A stretch of 64,000 nt of DNA. Source: Saccharophagus degradans 2-40 (lineage in GTDB: Bacteria; Pseudomonadota; Gammaproteobacteria; Pseudomonadales; Cellvibrionaceae). Within the stretch, counting starts at the first letter, position 1, and each line of letters begins with the position of its first letter. Location: positions 2,218,501-2,282,500 of the forward strand of contig NC_007912.1 of NCBI RefSeq assembly GCF_000013665.1, written 5' to 3'. Below, piece by piece: positions 54,443 through 63,967 of the stretch. A program made the position numbers and the translations under genes. Below the pieces are notes generated by a model. It did not search any database and was not told the origin of the DNA. It saw only the letters and a program-made list of their open reading frames with translations.

Positions 54443-54937
54443 ATGTGGATTGCGATTGGCGTAATAGCGCTATCGGTCATTATGCTAGTTGGCCCAATTA
54501 TGATGGTGAAACCCACCCCCGGGCAGCGAGCACTAAGTGAATTGCGCAGTGCTGCGCAAAAGAAAGGGCTGCGAGTATCGATGGTGCCCAACCCAATTGG
54601 CTCGGACCCTGCGTTTTTGGCTAACTATGGTCTTGCGAGATTAGATAGCGGCGAGGGCAAGCCCATAAGGCCTTGGAAGCTCGTACGCAAAGGGTTTGAG
54701 CACGAAATGCATTTTTGTGGCCAGTGGGATTGGGCCGACGAAAATCAGGCTTTGCCTAATATTGCCGCGCAATTACCCGAATTGCTGCAAGCCCTGCCTG
54801 CGAGTGTGTGTGCCGTGGAAAGAAATAGGCTAGGGGCGGGAATAGTGTGGAGCGAGCAGCGCAAAGGTCAAGAAACAGACGATGTTCTCGAGCTGTTTTT
54901 GCATACCTTGCAAGTGCTAAACAAGGTTAAGGATTAG
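54443..54937 (+). CDS. Unknown protein with N-terminal membrane anchor
   Basis: A 164-residue protein with one hydrophobic helix (about 2-22) and a soluble domain (RALSELRSAAQKKGLRVSMVPNPIGSDPAFLANYGLARL, then HEMHFCGQWDWADENQALPNI). The ribosome-binding site is AAGGAAAG. I do not recognise the family. Its end overlaps the end of the next gene, on the opposite strand, by 11 bases. Confidence 0.7.
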   Translation: MWIAIGVIALSVIMLVGPIMMVKPTPGQRALSELRSAAQKKGLRVSMVPNPIGSDPAFLANYGLARLDSGEGKPIRPWKLVRKGFEHEMHFCGQWDWADENQALPNIAAQLPELLQALPASVCAVERNRLGAGIVWSEQRKGQETDDVLELFLHTLQVLNKVKD

Positions 54938-55736
54938 GCTGGCTATGCTCTTGAATTAGCTTGGCGGCAGCCTCTGCATCTTCTGGCCGAATTAGGTCGG
55001 CGGAATCGGCGGAAGGGTTGTGTTGGGTTTCTGGCATAAGGTCTTTTGACAGTGTTTTACGCTTGTTGCCCATTATTTCGCTTAGCTCTTTTATCATTCT
55101 GTGCCTGCGCTCTTCATTGATGCTGCCTTTAATCAGCACTTGCTGGGCCTTGCGGTAAAAGGCATAGGCTTTAAGTACGTCACCGCGGTTAACCGCTTTG
55201 TGCCCCTCCACAACATGGGTAATGACTACAACCATTAGGCTGGCCCACGCCAATTCGTTTATAAACGCCTCCATTTCTACTATTTCCAATTTACCCGCAA
55301 CTTGGCGTTTGCGAATAATCATGGCGGCTTCATTTAGCAGGTATTTAGTTCGGGCTATTGCTGCATCACTAGGCTGAGCTCTATAGGTGGCGTGAGACTG
55401 AGTGGCGTCCATCAAATCTTCAATTCGCTGTTCTGTGCTGATGCGTGTGGACTCGCAAAAGGGGTTGTTGGGCTCGAGTTTATCTATGGTGTTTAGCACC
55501 TCTAGCATTTCATCAAGAATAGTTTTCGGGATGGCGAGCGACTCCACAAGTGACTCCAAGCTCGACGCCATTTCGTCTAATTCGCCAACGCGACGCTTCA
55601 GTTGAGCCACTTTTTGGTTAATAACCCTCGAGCGCATTTGCTGCTGATTTACGAAGCTTACGGTGAGTAAGGCCCCTATAACGAGCATCAAAAAAATCAA
55701 AATAGTGCCTGGGTCAGACATAAAACATGGGCTCAT
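54927..55736 (-). CDS. Unknown membrane-anchored helical protein
   Basis: A 269-residue protein with one N-terminal membrane helix (about 10-28), then a long helical part: coiled-coil VINQKVAQLKRRVGELDEMASSLESLVESL, and later AYAFYRKAQQVLIKGSINEERRHRMIKELSEIMGNKRKTLSK. It probably exposes a soluble domain to the cytoplasm. I cannot name a family. It is divergent from topA, with a 632-base gap. Confidence 0.7.
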   Translation of the reverse strand: MSPCFMSDPGTILIFLMLVIGALLTVSFVNQQQMRSRVINQKVAQLKRRVGELDEMASSLESLVESLAIPKTILDEMLEVLNTIDKLEPNNPFCESTRISTEQRIEDLMDATQSHATYRAQPSDAAIARTKYLLNEAAMIIRKRQVAGKLEIVEMEAFINELAWASLMVVVITHVVEGHKAVNRGDVLKAYAFYRKAQQVLIKGSINEERRHRMIKELSEIMGNKRKTLSKDLMPETQHNPSADSADLIRPEDAEAAAKLIQEHSQPNP

Positions 55737-56368
55737 TCAGGTCAAAGTGGATAAATTAACAAAACTGCATTATTTGCTGGCATCTATAGTTAAATTTTAG
55801 CTCATATAACTGAACTTGTTAGGCGGTTAACCGATGTTGGCCGGTTGCAAAGGTGAAAATGGCTCTAATTTACGTTATTAAGTAGTAGAAACAAGCGGTT
55901 AGCAACTTTACTTAAAGCTCATTATAGGGCAGTTGGAAGCTTTTCTTGACGTACAAAATAGTACTAATTTGCCTTTGTTTAACGTTTGTTGCGGGCATAT
56001 TTAAGAGCGAAGAACTAGCATTTTATCGAGCAAATAATACGTGGTTGGTCGGCGATTGAGTGCACGTTTCTGAAATGACAGAAGTTTGCTTGCTTGACCT
56101 TGCGCGTGTTAACACTTATATATGCGCTCCGTTAATGTTTGACAGAGTGCCATTTCAGGGCCAACCTCATTTATATTCGTTTTGGGCTAGCGCCAAACCT
56201 ATAAAAATGAAATAGTAAAAAAGGCGGGTTAAATACTTGTACAAATAATAGCCTGCCTGCAACGTATACATTTATATAATTCGCACGTTATGCGTTTATA
56301 CAAATGGAACTCCAGTCAAATCTAAGCTGTTATGTCTAGGATGAAAATCCAATATTTAGAAGGCGTCT
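55737..56368. other. Long intergenic region upstream of topA
   Basis: About 630 bases with no supported gene on either strand. It is AT-rich and holds a strong candidate topA promoter at 56094-56122 and several short inverted repeats (for example GTAC-AAAATA-GTAC near 55953). The long leader (about 240 bases) suggests supercoiling-responsive control, as known for topA in other bacteria, but this is inference. Confidence 0.5.
56094..56122 (+). promoter_or_regulatory. Candidate sigma-70 promoter of topA
   Basis: TTGACC (56094-56099), a 17-base spacer, TATATA (56117-56122). It fits the housekeeping consensus well and would give a leader of about 240 bases before the topA start. Confidence 0.5.
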
Positions 56369-59080
56369 ATGGAAAAGTCATTAGTAATTGTGGAATCGCC
56401 GGCCAAGGCTAAAACAATTAACAAGTATCTTGGCAATAAGTTCGTAGTGAAATCCAGCGTAGGCCATATACGCGATTTACCTACTAGCGGTGGAGCTAAG
56501 TCTACGGTTGATCCCAAAGAACGCGCTAAGCAAGCTGCGTTGACTAGAAAGATGTCGCCCGAAGAAAAAGCGATTCATCGAGAAAAGAAATCACGCGAAC
56601 AACTTATAAACCGTATGGGAATTAACCCAGAAAAAAACTGGGAAGCCCGTTACGAGATTCTGCCTGGCAAAGAAAAAGTTGTAGAAGAACTAAAAAAACT
56701 GGCTGAAGAAGCCGACACCATCTACCTCGCAACGGATTTGGATCGCGAGGGAGAGGCCATTGCATGGCACTTGCAAGAAACTATTGGTGGTGACCCAGAT
56801 CGCTACCGCCGAGTTGTGTTTAACGAAATTACCAAAACGGCTATCCAAAAAGCGTTTGAAAAACCCAGCATGCTCGACCTAAATCGAGTGAATGCACAGC
56901 AGGCGCGGCGCTTTTTAGATAGGGTTGTGGGTTACATGGTTTCCCCGTTGTTGTGGGAAAAAATTGCACGCGGCTTATCGGCCGGCCGAGTACAGTCTGT
57001 TGCTGTTCGATTAGTTGCCGAGCGCGAGCGAGAAATTCGAGCGTTTATTCCAGAAGAATATTGGGACATAGCCGCGCAGTTGGATACACCGAAGGGTGAG
57101 CGCGCTGGCTTCGATGTAAAAAAATATCAAGGTAATGTCTTCCGCCCAGTTAACGAAAAAGAAGCCATGGAGGCTGTTGAGCGCTTAAAAGCGAGCGCGT
57201 TTAAAGTTACCTCCCGCGAAGACAAACCCACACAATCTAAACCTACTGCCCCTTTTATTACTTCTACATTACAGCAGGCTGCATCCACTAGACTTAGTTT
57301 TGGTGTAAAAAAGACCATGATGATGGCGCAGCGTTTGTACGAAGCTGGGCATATCACATACATGCGTACCGACTCTACTAACTTAAGTGCAGAAGCGGTT
57401 GAAACCTGTAGAGGGTTTATTCTAGATACGTTTGGTGAAAAATATTTACCCGAAGCCCCCATTTCATACTCAAGCAAAGAGGGCGCGCAAGAGGCGCACG
57501 AAGCGATACGTCCATCGGATGTAACGCGTCGCCCAGATAGCCTGACAGACATGGAGCGCGATGCTCAGCGGCTTTATACGCTAATTTGGAACCAATTTGT
57601 TGCGTGCCAGATGACTCCGGCACAATTCACCAGCTCGAACATTGTGGTGACAGCCTCAGATTACGAATTGCGAGCCAGAGGCCGCGTTATTCGTTTCGAT
57701 GGCTTTTTACGGGTAATGCCAGCCATTGCTAAAAAAGATGAAGATAAAATTTTACCCGACGTAAAAGTGGGTGAAACTCTTAATCTTCATCAGCTTGACC
57801 CAAGTCAGCATTTTACCAAGCCAACGGCGCGTTACACCGAAGCCAGCTTGGTAAAAGAGTTAGAAAAGCAGGGGATAGGTCGTCCATCCACATACGCGGC
57901 CATTATTTCTACCATTCAAGATCGCGGTTACGTACATGTTGAAAACCGTCGGTTCTATGCCGATAAAATGGGCGACATTGTTACCGAGCGCTTAACGGAA
58001 AGCTTTAGCGACCTAATGGATTACAGCTTTACCGCGAAAATGGAAGAGTCTCTAGACGTAGTGGCCGAAGGTAAAAAAGATTGGCTATCGCTGCTAAATA
58101 ATTTTTACGACGACTTCATGCAGAAGTTGGACGCGGCTAAAGCGGCAGATACCGGCATGCGTCGCAACGAGCCAGTTGAAACCAATATTGAATGCACGAA
58201 TTGCGGCCGCAACATGCAAATCCGCACTGGTACCACTGGTGTATTTTTGGGTTGCTCTGGCTACAACTTACCGCCCAAAGAACGCTGTAAGAACACCATG
58301 AACTTGGTGGCTGGCGAAGAAGCGGTAAACATTGACGAAGATGATGAGGCAGAATCCAAGCAGCTGCGTCAAAAACGCCGATGCAAAATTTGTAATACTG
58401 CAATGGATAGCTACTTACTGGATGAAACCAGAAAGCTGCACATTTGTGGTAATAACCCAGATTGTTCTGGCTACGAAGTAGAGGCCGGTAGCTTTAAAAT
58501 TAAAGGTTACGAAGGCCCGGTTATTGAATGCGATAAGTGCGGCCAAGACATGCAGTTAAAGTCGGGTCGATTTGGTAAATACTTTGGCTGCACAAGCGAA
58601 AGCTGCAGCAATACTAGAAAGCTATTGCGTAACGGTGAAGCTGCGCCGCCCAAAATGGACCCAGTAAAAATGCCAGAGCTTAAATGCGAGAAGGTAGACG
58701 ATACCTACGTATTGCGCGATGGTGCTTCGGGCATTTTCTTGGCTGCGAGTCAGTTTCCTAAAAACAGAGAAACGCGAGCGCCACTAGTAAAAGAGCTGTT
58801 GCCACACAAAGACGAAATAGACCCCAAGTACGACTTTTTGATGAAGGCACCACTGCAGGATAATAACGGCTTGGATACTATTGTTCGCTACAGCCGTAAA
58901 ACCAAAGAGCAGTATGTGCAAACCGAAGTAGACGGTAAGGCCACAGGCTGGAAAGCGTTTTACGAGGGTGGTAAATGGGTGATTAGCGATGAGCAAAAAC
59001 CTAAAAAACCCGCTAAAAAAGCAGCTACAAAAACGAAAGCTAAGCCGAAAGCAAAAGCCAAGGCTAAAAAAGACGAATAG
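56369..59080 (+). CDS. topA: DNA topoisomerase I
   Basis: A 903-residue type IA topoisomerase. The N-terminal Toprim domain has [10 protein letters not shown] and TDLDREGE (about 122-129). The catalytic Tyr331 lies in [13 protein letters not shown]. The C-terminal part has three zinc-ribbon modules ([18 protein letters not shown] with [10 protein letters not shown], and ECDKCGQDM with GCTSESC), then a fourth domain and a Lys/Ala-rich tail ([19 protein letters not shown]). It relaxes negative supercoils. The gap-bound leader and promoter are described separately. The downstream block matches that of Pseudomonas. Confidence 0.97.
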   Translation: MEKSLVIVESPAKAKTINKYLGNKFVVKSSVGHIRDLPTSGGAKSTVDPKERAKQAALTRKMSPEEKAIHREKKSREQLINRMGINPEKNWEARYEILPGKEKVVEELKKLAEEADTIYLATDLDREGEAIAWHLQETIGGDPDRYRRVVFNEITKTAIQKAFEKPSMLDLNRVNAQQARRFLDRVVGYMVSPLLWEKIARGLSAGRVQSVAVRLVAEREREIRAFIPEEYWDIAAQLDTPKGERAGFDVKKYQGNVFRPVNEKEAMEAVERLKASAFKVTSREDKPTQSKPTAPFITSTLQQAASTRLSFGVKKTMMMAQRLYEAGHITYMRTDSTNLSAEAVETCRGFILDTFGEKYLPEAPISYSSKEGAQEAHEAIRPSDVTRRPDSLTDMERDAQRLYTLIWNQFVACQMTPAQFTSSNIVVTASDYELRARGRVIRFDGFLRVMPAIAKKDEDKILPDVKVGETLNLHQLDPSQHFTKPTARYTEASLVKELEKQGIGRPSTYAAIISTIQDRGYVHVENRRFYADKMGDIVTERLTESFSDLMDYSFTAKMEESLDVVAEGKKDWLSLLNNFYDDFMQKLDAAKAADTGMRRNEPVETNIECTNCGRNMQIRTGTTGVFLGCSGYNLPPKERCKNTMNLVAGEEAVNIDEDDEAESKQLRQKRRCKICNTAMDSYLLDETRKLHICGNNPDCSGYEVEAGSFKIKGYEGPVIECDKCGQDMQLKSGRFGKYFGCTSESCSNTRKLLRNGEAAPPKMDPVKMPELKCEKVDDTYVLRDGASGIFLAASQFPKNRETRAPLVKELLPHKDEIDPKYDFLMKAPLQDNNGLDTIVRYSRKTKEQYVQTEVDGKATGWKAFYEGGKWVISDEQKPKKPAKKAATKTKAKPKAKAKAKKDE

Positions 59081-59107
59081 CCGGTAATATTGTAATTGTG
59101 TGTTAAA

Positions 59108-59142
59108 ACTATCCCTCAAAGAGCAATCTTTGGGGGATAGTT
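59108..59142. other. Stem-loop between topA and the DUF6586 gene
   Basis: AACTATCCC (59108-59116) pairs with GGGATAGTT (59134-59142), with an inner CAAAG / CTTTG helix. The T-run follows only on the minus strand (TTTTAACA), so as a plus-strand terminator it is imperfect. It could protect the topA mRNA end. Confidence 0.5.
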
Positions 59143-59174
59143 GCATTGGGGCAAAACAAAGTTTGGAGCAGTGA

Positions 59175-59681
59175 ATGAGTAAAGCATTAAAACTGGCGAG
59201 CATGGTAAATCAGCAGCTCGCATTTGCTAAATCTCTGTGGCAGCAAGCAGAGAGTTTGGGCGCGGGTTTTAACGCGCACGCGTGTAAGCAGGCCGGTATC
59301 ATGCAGTTGTGTACAGGGCTGTGCTTGTATGCAAAAGAGATTGGTTTAGTTGAGGATGAAACGCTGCCTGTGAGTGTAAACGCTATATTGGCTAAGCTAT
59401 TGGCAATGGGAGATGGCGTAGGGGCAGACTTTAGGTATGAGCAGTTGCGCGATTTGGCGCGCGATGATTCTTCTTGGTTAGCCCATATTGCTGCAATAGA
59501 GCCTAGCTTATTTGAACCCAAGCCTGTTCCGGCTCCTGCGGATGAAAATATCATTGCGGTATCTTTGGGCGCGCAGCGCGAAACGCATTGGTTGAATGTT
59601 GAATTAGCTATATTGCAGGGTATACGTGACCAATGTGCAGGGTTAATTCGTGATCAGCGTGAAGTTTCATCGGAATACTAG
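59175..59681 (+). CDS. DUF6586 family protein
   Basis: A 168-residue soluble helical protein starting MSKALKLASMVNQQLAFAKSLWQQAESLG, a pattern that I associate with the DUF6586 protein next to topA in Pseudomonas (PA3010-like). It includes SLGAQRETHWLNVELAILQGIRDQCAGLIRDQREVSSEY at the end. Function unknown. Its place between topA and the SOS genes is conserved in that lineage. Confidence 0.75.
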   Translation: MSKALKLASMVNQQLAFAKSLWQQAESLGAGFNAHACKQAGIMQLCTGLCLYAKEIGLVEDETLPVSVNAILAKLLAMGDGVGADFRYEQLRDLARDDSSWLAHIAAIEPSLFEPKPVPAPADENIIAVSLGAQRETHWLNVELAILQGIRDQCAGLIRDQREVSSEY

Positions 59682-59817
59682 TATTTTGTTACTTGCTTTG
59701 CTTTGTTTAGGCGTTTGCGATGGTAATTTGAGATTTAGCCGTGAATGGGCAGATAAATAAAGCCTACTTTGGTAGAATAGCCATCCAAACACATGAATTG
59801 AGTTGTGCCGACATTCT

Positions 59818-60087
59818 ATGTCTACGTTATATGAAATTGTTGAAATGCCAAACGGCGAAATTGCGTTAAAGCGAGCTGATGAGGTGGATGAAGAGTCTGG
59901 CTTAGAGCCGCTTGTGTCTATCCGGTTCTCGGAAGAGTCTCTTTATTTTTTAAACGAAGCAAAATTAGAAGTAGCAAAAGCCATGATTGAAGCTGGCTTG
60001 CAGGCGGCGGGTGATTTAACCGACCCTCAGCTCGTAGAGGAAGAAGCCGCTACTGCCATTCTGGAAGGTGAGCCTACTCTTCATTGA
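59818..60087 (+). CDS. Small conserved protein of the topA-lexA block
   Basis: I take the ATG at 59818 (89 residues); the TTG 15 bases earlier is less likely. The sequence MSTLYEIVEMPNGEIALKRADE is followed by an acidic middle and a helical, Glu-rich end. It corresponds in place and size to the small gene between the DUF6586 gene and sulA in Pseudomonas (PA3009-like). No function is known. Confidence 0.72.
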   Translation: MSTLYEIVEMPNGEIALKRADEVDEESGLEPLVSIRFSEESLYFLNEAKLEVAKAMIEAGLQAAGDLTDPQLVEEEAATAILEGEPTLH

Positions 60088-60133
60088 TGTCATTAATATC
60101 ATAGATATCATTAGCGTTATTGATGTCGTTAAT
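60083..60133. repeat. Pair of 15-base direct repeats at a 36-base interval
   Basis: ATTGATGTCATTAAT (60083-60097) recurs with one change as ATTGATGTCGTTAAT (60119-60133), with related ATC/ATT-rich bases between. The first copy contains the stop codon of the small gene. It may be a decayed tandem repeat. Confidence 0.5.
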
Positions 60134-60344
60134 GCCACCTAAGTTGTGGTGCCATAAATGACATGGTGTAATTAGCCGCTAATCACTAGTTTCTCTTCAA
60201 GGTTACGAGCTAAATTTTCAAATATATGCGCTGCTAGTTCTTATATGTTTTCTTTGGGCTTGCTCTTTTAAGGTAAAGTTTAAGCTAAGCCTTACGCCTT
60301 AAAAGTGTTGTGTGGCGCTGCAGTGTTTCATTAATTAGTGTGAA
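60088..60344. other. Gap between the small conserved gene and sulA
   Basis: About 257 bases between convergent genes. Apart from the direct repeats at its start I see no gene and no clear terminator. Confidence 0.4.
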
Positions 60345-60764
60345 TTACTGTGCTTGCCTGTTGCGTAATAAAAGCCCGCGAGTATTGCCTTGAATAGCTG
60401 CGCTTTCTAATTGCCTGCAGTCTTGATCTGTTAAATCGTGGGCGGTGCACACTACTGTATGGCTGCAACCATTAGCCAGGGCATCCCAAAGTAGGGCGCC
60501 AGTTTTACCTATTGTTTTGCTTGGGTGAATAAGGCGTAACCTAGAAAGATTAAAGCCGTATTCTTGCAAAAGCGTTTTACTAATACCGGTGGGCGCAATC
60601 CAAGTTAGCCAGCGGTCGTTACACTTGTTGGTTAAGTGCGCAAGCATTGGCAAAAGTATTGCCGATTGATCGTCGCCAAATTCAGACAAAATAATCTCGG
60701 TAATACCAGCGTTACTTGGTTTGGTTTCGGGTAGAGCTGCGAGTAAAGAAAGTTGTGCGGCCAT
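60345..60764 (-). CDS. sulA: SOS cell division inhibitor SulA
   Basis: A 139-residue protein. The core LLPMLAHLTNKCNDRWLTWIAPTGISKTLLQEYGFNLSRLRLIHPSKTIGKTGALLWDALANGCSHTVVC matches SulA as seen in Pseudomonas. SulA binds FtsZ and stops division during DNA damage. It starts 2 bases after the lexA stop codon, so both are transcribed from the LexA-controlled promoter. Confidence 0.9.
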   Translation of the reverse strand: MAAQLSLLAALPETKPSNAGITEIILSEFGDDQSAILLPMLAHLTNKCNDRWLTWIAPTGISKTLLQEYGFNLSRLRLIHPSKTIGKTGALLWDALANGCSHTVVCTAHDLTDQDCRQLESAAIQGNTRGLLLRNRQAQ

Positions 60765-60766
60765 AA

Positions 60767-61372
60767 TTATAACTCTCGACGAATAATGCCTACGCTTAGG
60801 CCTTCAATAGAAAAGTTTGCATCCCGTAAATCCACTTCAATAATATTGAAGTCTGGGTTTTCAGGAAGTAATTGGATGGTTGCGTTGTTGCGTTCGCGCT
60901 TAAAGCGTTTAACCGTAACTTCATCTTCTATACGGGCTACCACAATATCGCCATTCTTTACTTGTGTTGTGCTGTGCACAGCAAGTAAGTCGCCATCTAA
61001 AATACCCGCATCGCGCATACTCATACCCTGTACTTTTAAAAGGTAGTTTGCTTGAGGGTAGAAAAAGTCGGGGGGGACGTCGCAGTAATCTTCAATATTC
61101 TGCTCTGCCAAAATTGGGTTACCTGCCGCCACTCGGCCAATTAATGGAATGCCTTGAATGGTTTCTGGTAAGCGAATACCGCGCGATGCACCTGGTACCA
61201 TTTCAATAGCGCCTTTGCGGGCTAAGGCTTTAAGGTGTTCTTCGGCCGCATTAGCAGAGCGAAAGCCGAGTTGATTGGCTATTTCTGCCCGAGTAGGTGG
61301 GTAACCGGTGTCTTCTATGTGACTTTTTATTAGGTCTAGTACTTCCTGTTGACGCGTTGTCAATTTGTACAT
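60767..61372 (-). CDS. lexA: LexA repressor
   Basis: A 201-residue protein. The N-terminal winged helix ([34 protein letters not shown]) binds SOS boxes. The C-terminal S24 protease has the cleavage site A83-G84 (RVAAGNP), catalytic Ser118 (VQGMSM) and Lys155 (EVTVKRF). AGGGGGA lies before the ATG. Two tandem LexA boxes lie 22-60 bases upstream of the start, so the gene is autoregulated. It controls sulA in the same operon. Confidence 0.97.
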   Translation of the reverse strand: MYKLTTRQQEVLDLIKSHIEDTGYPPTRAEIANQLGFRSANAAEEHLKALARKGAIEMVPGASRGIRLPETIQGIPLIGRVAAGNPILAEQNIEDYCDVPPDFFYPQANYLLKVQGMSMRDAGILDGDLLAVHSTTQVKNGDIVVARIEDEVTVKRFKRERNNATIQLLPENPDFNIIEVDLRDANFSIEGLSVGIIRREL

Positions 61373-61393
61373 GGTTCCCCCTAGGGTAAATGC

Positions 61394-61432
61394 GATTGGA
61401 TGAATATACAGTACTTGTGATTATATACAGTA
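61394..61432 (-). promoter_or_regulatory. Two tandem LexA (SOS) boxes upstream of lexA-sulA
   Basis: Box 1 (61413-61432) reads TTGT-N8-ACAG on the plus strand, one mismatch from CTGT-N8-ACAG, with AT-rich centre. Box 2 (61394-61413) reads TTGG-N8-ACAG, two mismatches. They abut and lie 22-60 bases from the lexA start codon. Confidence 0.8.
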
Positions 61433-61475
61433 AATTCGGTTTGGCAACCCTCAATCGCAATTCCTATTTTGGGGG

Positions 61476-61793
61476 CTACATATCGTCGAACCCCACAAAG
61501 CCATCCGGCTCTATTAGTTCAATGGGGTTCATGTAGTCGTTGTTTTCAAAATCGGAGGTGTCTGACCAGAAGTCTTCAGAGTCTAACCCGTAGGCGCCGG
61601 CTTCATCGGTGGGAGCTTGCGCTTGGATAATTCTCATTTGGCCCCACGACTCAATATCAAATTCATCAATATCGCCATCTTGGTATTGTACTTCTATGGT
61701 GCCGCTCTTTTCGTCTATAGCGACGACTTCGAACAATTGGGCGTTGGTGAGGTCTTCGTACCAGCTGTTTATAGGTGGGTAGTATGAGGCCAT
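61476..61793 (-). CDS. DUF6763 family acidic protein
   Basis: A 105-residue, strongly acidic protein starting MASYYPPINSWYEDLTNAQLFEVVAIDEKSGTIEVQYQDGDIDEFDIESWGQM, followed by an Asp/Glu-rich tail. This resembles the DUF6763 proteins of Pseudomonadales-like bacteria, with a short Tudor-like beta fold. Function unknown. It stands between lexA and psrA on the minus strand. Confidence 0.75.
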   Translation of the reverse strand: MASYYPPINSWYEDLTNAQLFEVVAIDEKSGTIEVQYQDGDIDEFDIESWGQMRIIQAQAPTDEAGAYGLDSEDFWSDTSDFENNDYMNPIELIEPDGFVGFDDM

Positions 61794-62189
61794 TGTCGAT
61801 CTCCGACTTGATTGCGTTTAGTGTGCGTGCTCCTTGATAGAGTTACTTTGGTAAGATTGTGCTGTCATCCTGCTTTAAAGTTATCACCGGTCGGGCGACT
61901 TTGCGAACAGTGAATGGCGGTGTATAAAGCGCGCTAACAAAATAGGGTGGTGCCAAATCTCATATGGGTTATTAGCTTTTACTACTAAGCGATTGTTATG
62001 TTTAAAAAAGTACGGCTGCTGGTGTGCGGCAGGGGTAGCGGCCATGTAACGGTCTGGGAATATCACCGTAGGGGCTGATAAAAAAATGATCTAAAGCTAG
62101 AGGTTCTGGGAGGCATTTAGTTAAAAATACCGGTTTATGTTCGTTAGGCGCCTAAACGATTATAAACCCTGTAATTTGAAGGGCTTTTC
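61794..62189. other. Intergenic region between the DUF6763 gene and psrA
   Basis: About 396 bases. A 60-codon minus-strand frame (61884-62066) starts with GTG, has no ribosome-binding site, and resembles nothing that I know, so I do not call it. The region must hold the DUF6763 promoter. Confidence 0.5.
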
Positions 62190-62221
62190 TTGACATGATC
62201 CGAGGTTAAACCGTATGGTTT
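62190..62221 (+). promoter_or_regulatory. psrA promoter with overlapping AAACC/GGTTT operator
   Basis: TTGACA (62190-62195), 18-base spacer, TATGGT (62214-62219). The inverted repeat AAACC-GTAT-GGTTT (62208-62221) covers the -10 region and resembles PsrA sites, which have AAAC/GTTT half-sites. Autorepression is likely. Confidence 0.55.
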
Positions 62222-62257
62222 GCGCCGATTAAAACGATAACATTCAGGGCGGTTTTT

Positions 62258-62890
62258 ATGGCGCAAAACGAGACGGTTGATCGTATTTTGAACGCCGCTA
62301 CGATTTTATTTGCCGAACGAGGCTTCGCGGAGACTTCCCTGCGTACGATTACTGGCATGGCAGACGTAAATTTGGCGTCGGTAAATTACCATTTCGGGTC
62401 TAAAAAGGAGCTTATTCAAGCGGTTTTTACTCGGTTTATGACTCCGTTTTGTAAAGAACTAGACCGCAGGCTGGATGACTATGAGCATGCTGGGCAGCAG
62501 TCGCCCAACCCAGATGTGTTGCTACGGCATCTGTTTGCCGCCTTCAAGGCGGTAACCGAAGAGATTAACGAGCCACCGCAGCGCTTTATGAAACTGCTTG
62601 GTTTGGCTTATTCCCAATCGCAAGAGCATTTAAGGCTAAGTATTATTGAGCAATTTGGCGGTACCTATACGCGTTTTACCCACGCGTTAAAAGGCTCCTT
62701 GCCCGAAATGTCGAATGTTACTTTTTATTGGCGTTTGTATTTTATGCTTGGTGCTGCGGTTTTTACGCTTTCTAGTTACGATTCTATTCGCGGCATTTTA
62801 AATGCTGACTACCACGAAGATACCGCTCTCGATGCGGCCATAGAGCTAATGATTCCATCATTAGTGGGGATGCTAAATGTTGGAGACTAA
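62258..62890 (+). CDS. psrA: TetR family regulator, PsrA-like
   Basis: A 210-residue TetR protein, preceded by AGGGCGG. The helix-turn-helix region VDRILNAATILFAERGFAETSLRTITGMADVNLASVNYHFGSKKELIQAVFTRFMTPFC is close to that of PsrA of Pseudomonas, which senses long-chain fatty acids and controls beta-oxidation genes and rpoS. The C-terminal ligand domain is all helical. It overlaps nagZ by 14 bases, so the two are coupled. An operator-like repeat overlaps its promoter. Confidence 0.9.
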   Translation: MAQNETVDRILNAATILFAERGFAETSLRTITGMADVNLASVNYHFGSKKELIQAVFTRFMTPFCKELDRRLDDYEHAGQQSPNPDVLLRHLFAAFKAVTEEINEPPQRFMKLLGLAYSQSQEHLRLSIIEQFGGTYTRFTHALKGSLPEMSNVTFYWRLYFMLGAAVFTLSSYDSIRGILNADYHEDTALDAAIELMIPSLVGMLNVGD

Positions 62891-63911
62891 CAATCAATTG
62901 CTTGGTCCAGTTATTGCGGATATTGCCGGTCAAACTCTTTCCGATGAAGATATAGCGCTAATAAAGAACCCGCTAATTGGCGGGTTAATACTGTTTACCC
63001 GTAACTATTCAACCCCTTCACAGCTTGACGCGCTAGTTAAGCAAATTCGCAGTGTACGGGCAGATATAATTCTTGCTGTTGACCACGAGGGTGGCAGGGT
63101 GCAGCGCTTTCGGGAAGGCTTTACCCGCATTCCAGCTATGCAAGTATTTGCCAGCGCTTATAAAGCTCGTGCCGAGTTAACCCTTGCGCTTGCCTGTAAT
63201 ACCGGCTGGTTAATGGCTAGTGAACTTCGCGCTTACGACATAGATATTAGCTTTGCACCAGTATTGGATGTGGATGATAGTTTTAGCAGCATTATTGGCG
63301 ATAGAGCTTTTTCTTCAGACCCCAAAGCTGTTACTGCGCTAGCGGGTGCATTTATAGACGGTATGCAACAAGCAGGTATGGCTTGTACCGGTAAGCATTT
63401 TCCTGGGCATGGCAGTGTGCGTGCCGATAGCCATTTAGAGCTGCCAGTGGATTATCGCTCGCTCGAAGCTATAGAGCAGCTCGATTTAATGCCTTTTGCT
63501 AAGTTGCAAAGTAAGCTTGATGCTGTAATGCCTGCCCATATATTGTTCCCAGAGGTTGACGATCAGCCCGTTGGCTTTTCTTCTGTTTGGCTGCAAAAAA
63601 TATTGCGCGATAAAATGGCCTACGACGGTGTAATTTTTAGTGATGATTTGACGATGGAAGGTGCCGCCGTGGCGGGTAGCTTCGGGGAGCGAGCCATAAA
63701 AGCAATGAGCGCTGGCTGCGACACATTATTGGTTTGCAACAATCGCGAGGCCACCCTTGAGGTTATTCAGACATTGGCAGATAACGGCAACTATTCTACC
63801 TCTATTCGATTGACCAGAATGCGGGGGAAAGCAGGGGCGCAACCTATTTATGATTTACACAATAATAAACGCTGGCAAGAAACCAAAGAAGCATTACTAG
63901 CACTTGCTTAA
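62877..63911 (+). CDS. nagZ: Beta-N-acetylhexosaminidase NagZ (GH3)
   Basis: A 344-residue cytoplasmic enzyme of the normal NagZ length. GH3 features: LFTRNYSTPSQL, VDHEGGRVQRFREGFTRIP, GKHFPGHGSVRADSHLELP (the loop with the catalytic Asp/His pair) and FSDDLTMEGAAV with the nucleophile Asp. It removes GlcNAc from 1,6-anhydro-muropeptides in peptidoglycan recycling. It starts inside the end of psrA. Confidence 0.95.
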   Translation: MLETNNQLLGPVIADIAGQTLSDEDIALIKNPLIGGLILFTRNYSTPSQLDALVKQIRSVRADIILAVDHEGGRVQRFREGFTRIPAMQVFASAYKARAELTLALACNTGWLMASELRAYDIDISFAPVLDVDDSFSSIIGDRAFSSDPKAVTALAGAFIDGMQQAGMACTGKHFPGHGSVRADSHLELPVDYRSLEAIEQLDLMPFAKLQSKLDAVMPAHILFPEVDDQPVGFSSVWLQKILRDKMAYDGVIFSDDLTMEGAAVAGSFGERAIKAMSAGCDTLLVCNNREATLEVIQTLADNGNYSTSIRLTRMRGKAGAQPIYDLHNNKRWQETKEALLALA

Positions 63912-63967
63912 TCAGAGGTTCCTTAATTTAAAGTTGAGGCAAATGAATTTAATTGATGGAGTAAATA

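Noticed and set aside
61884-62066. 60-codon minus-strand frame before psrA
   Set aside because: GTG start without a ribosome-binding site and no family resemblance. It may be a small gene but cannot be supported.
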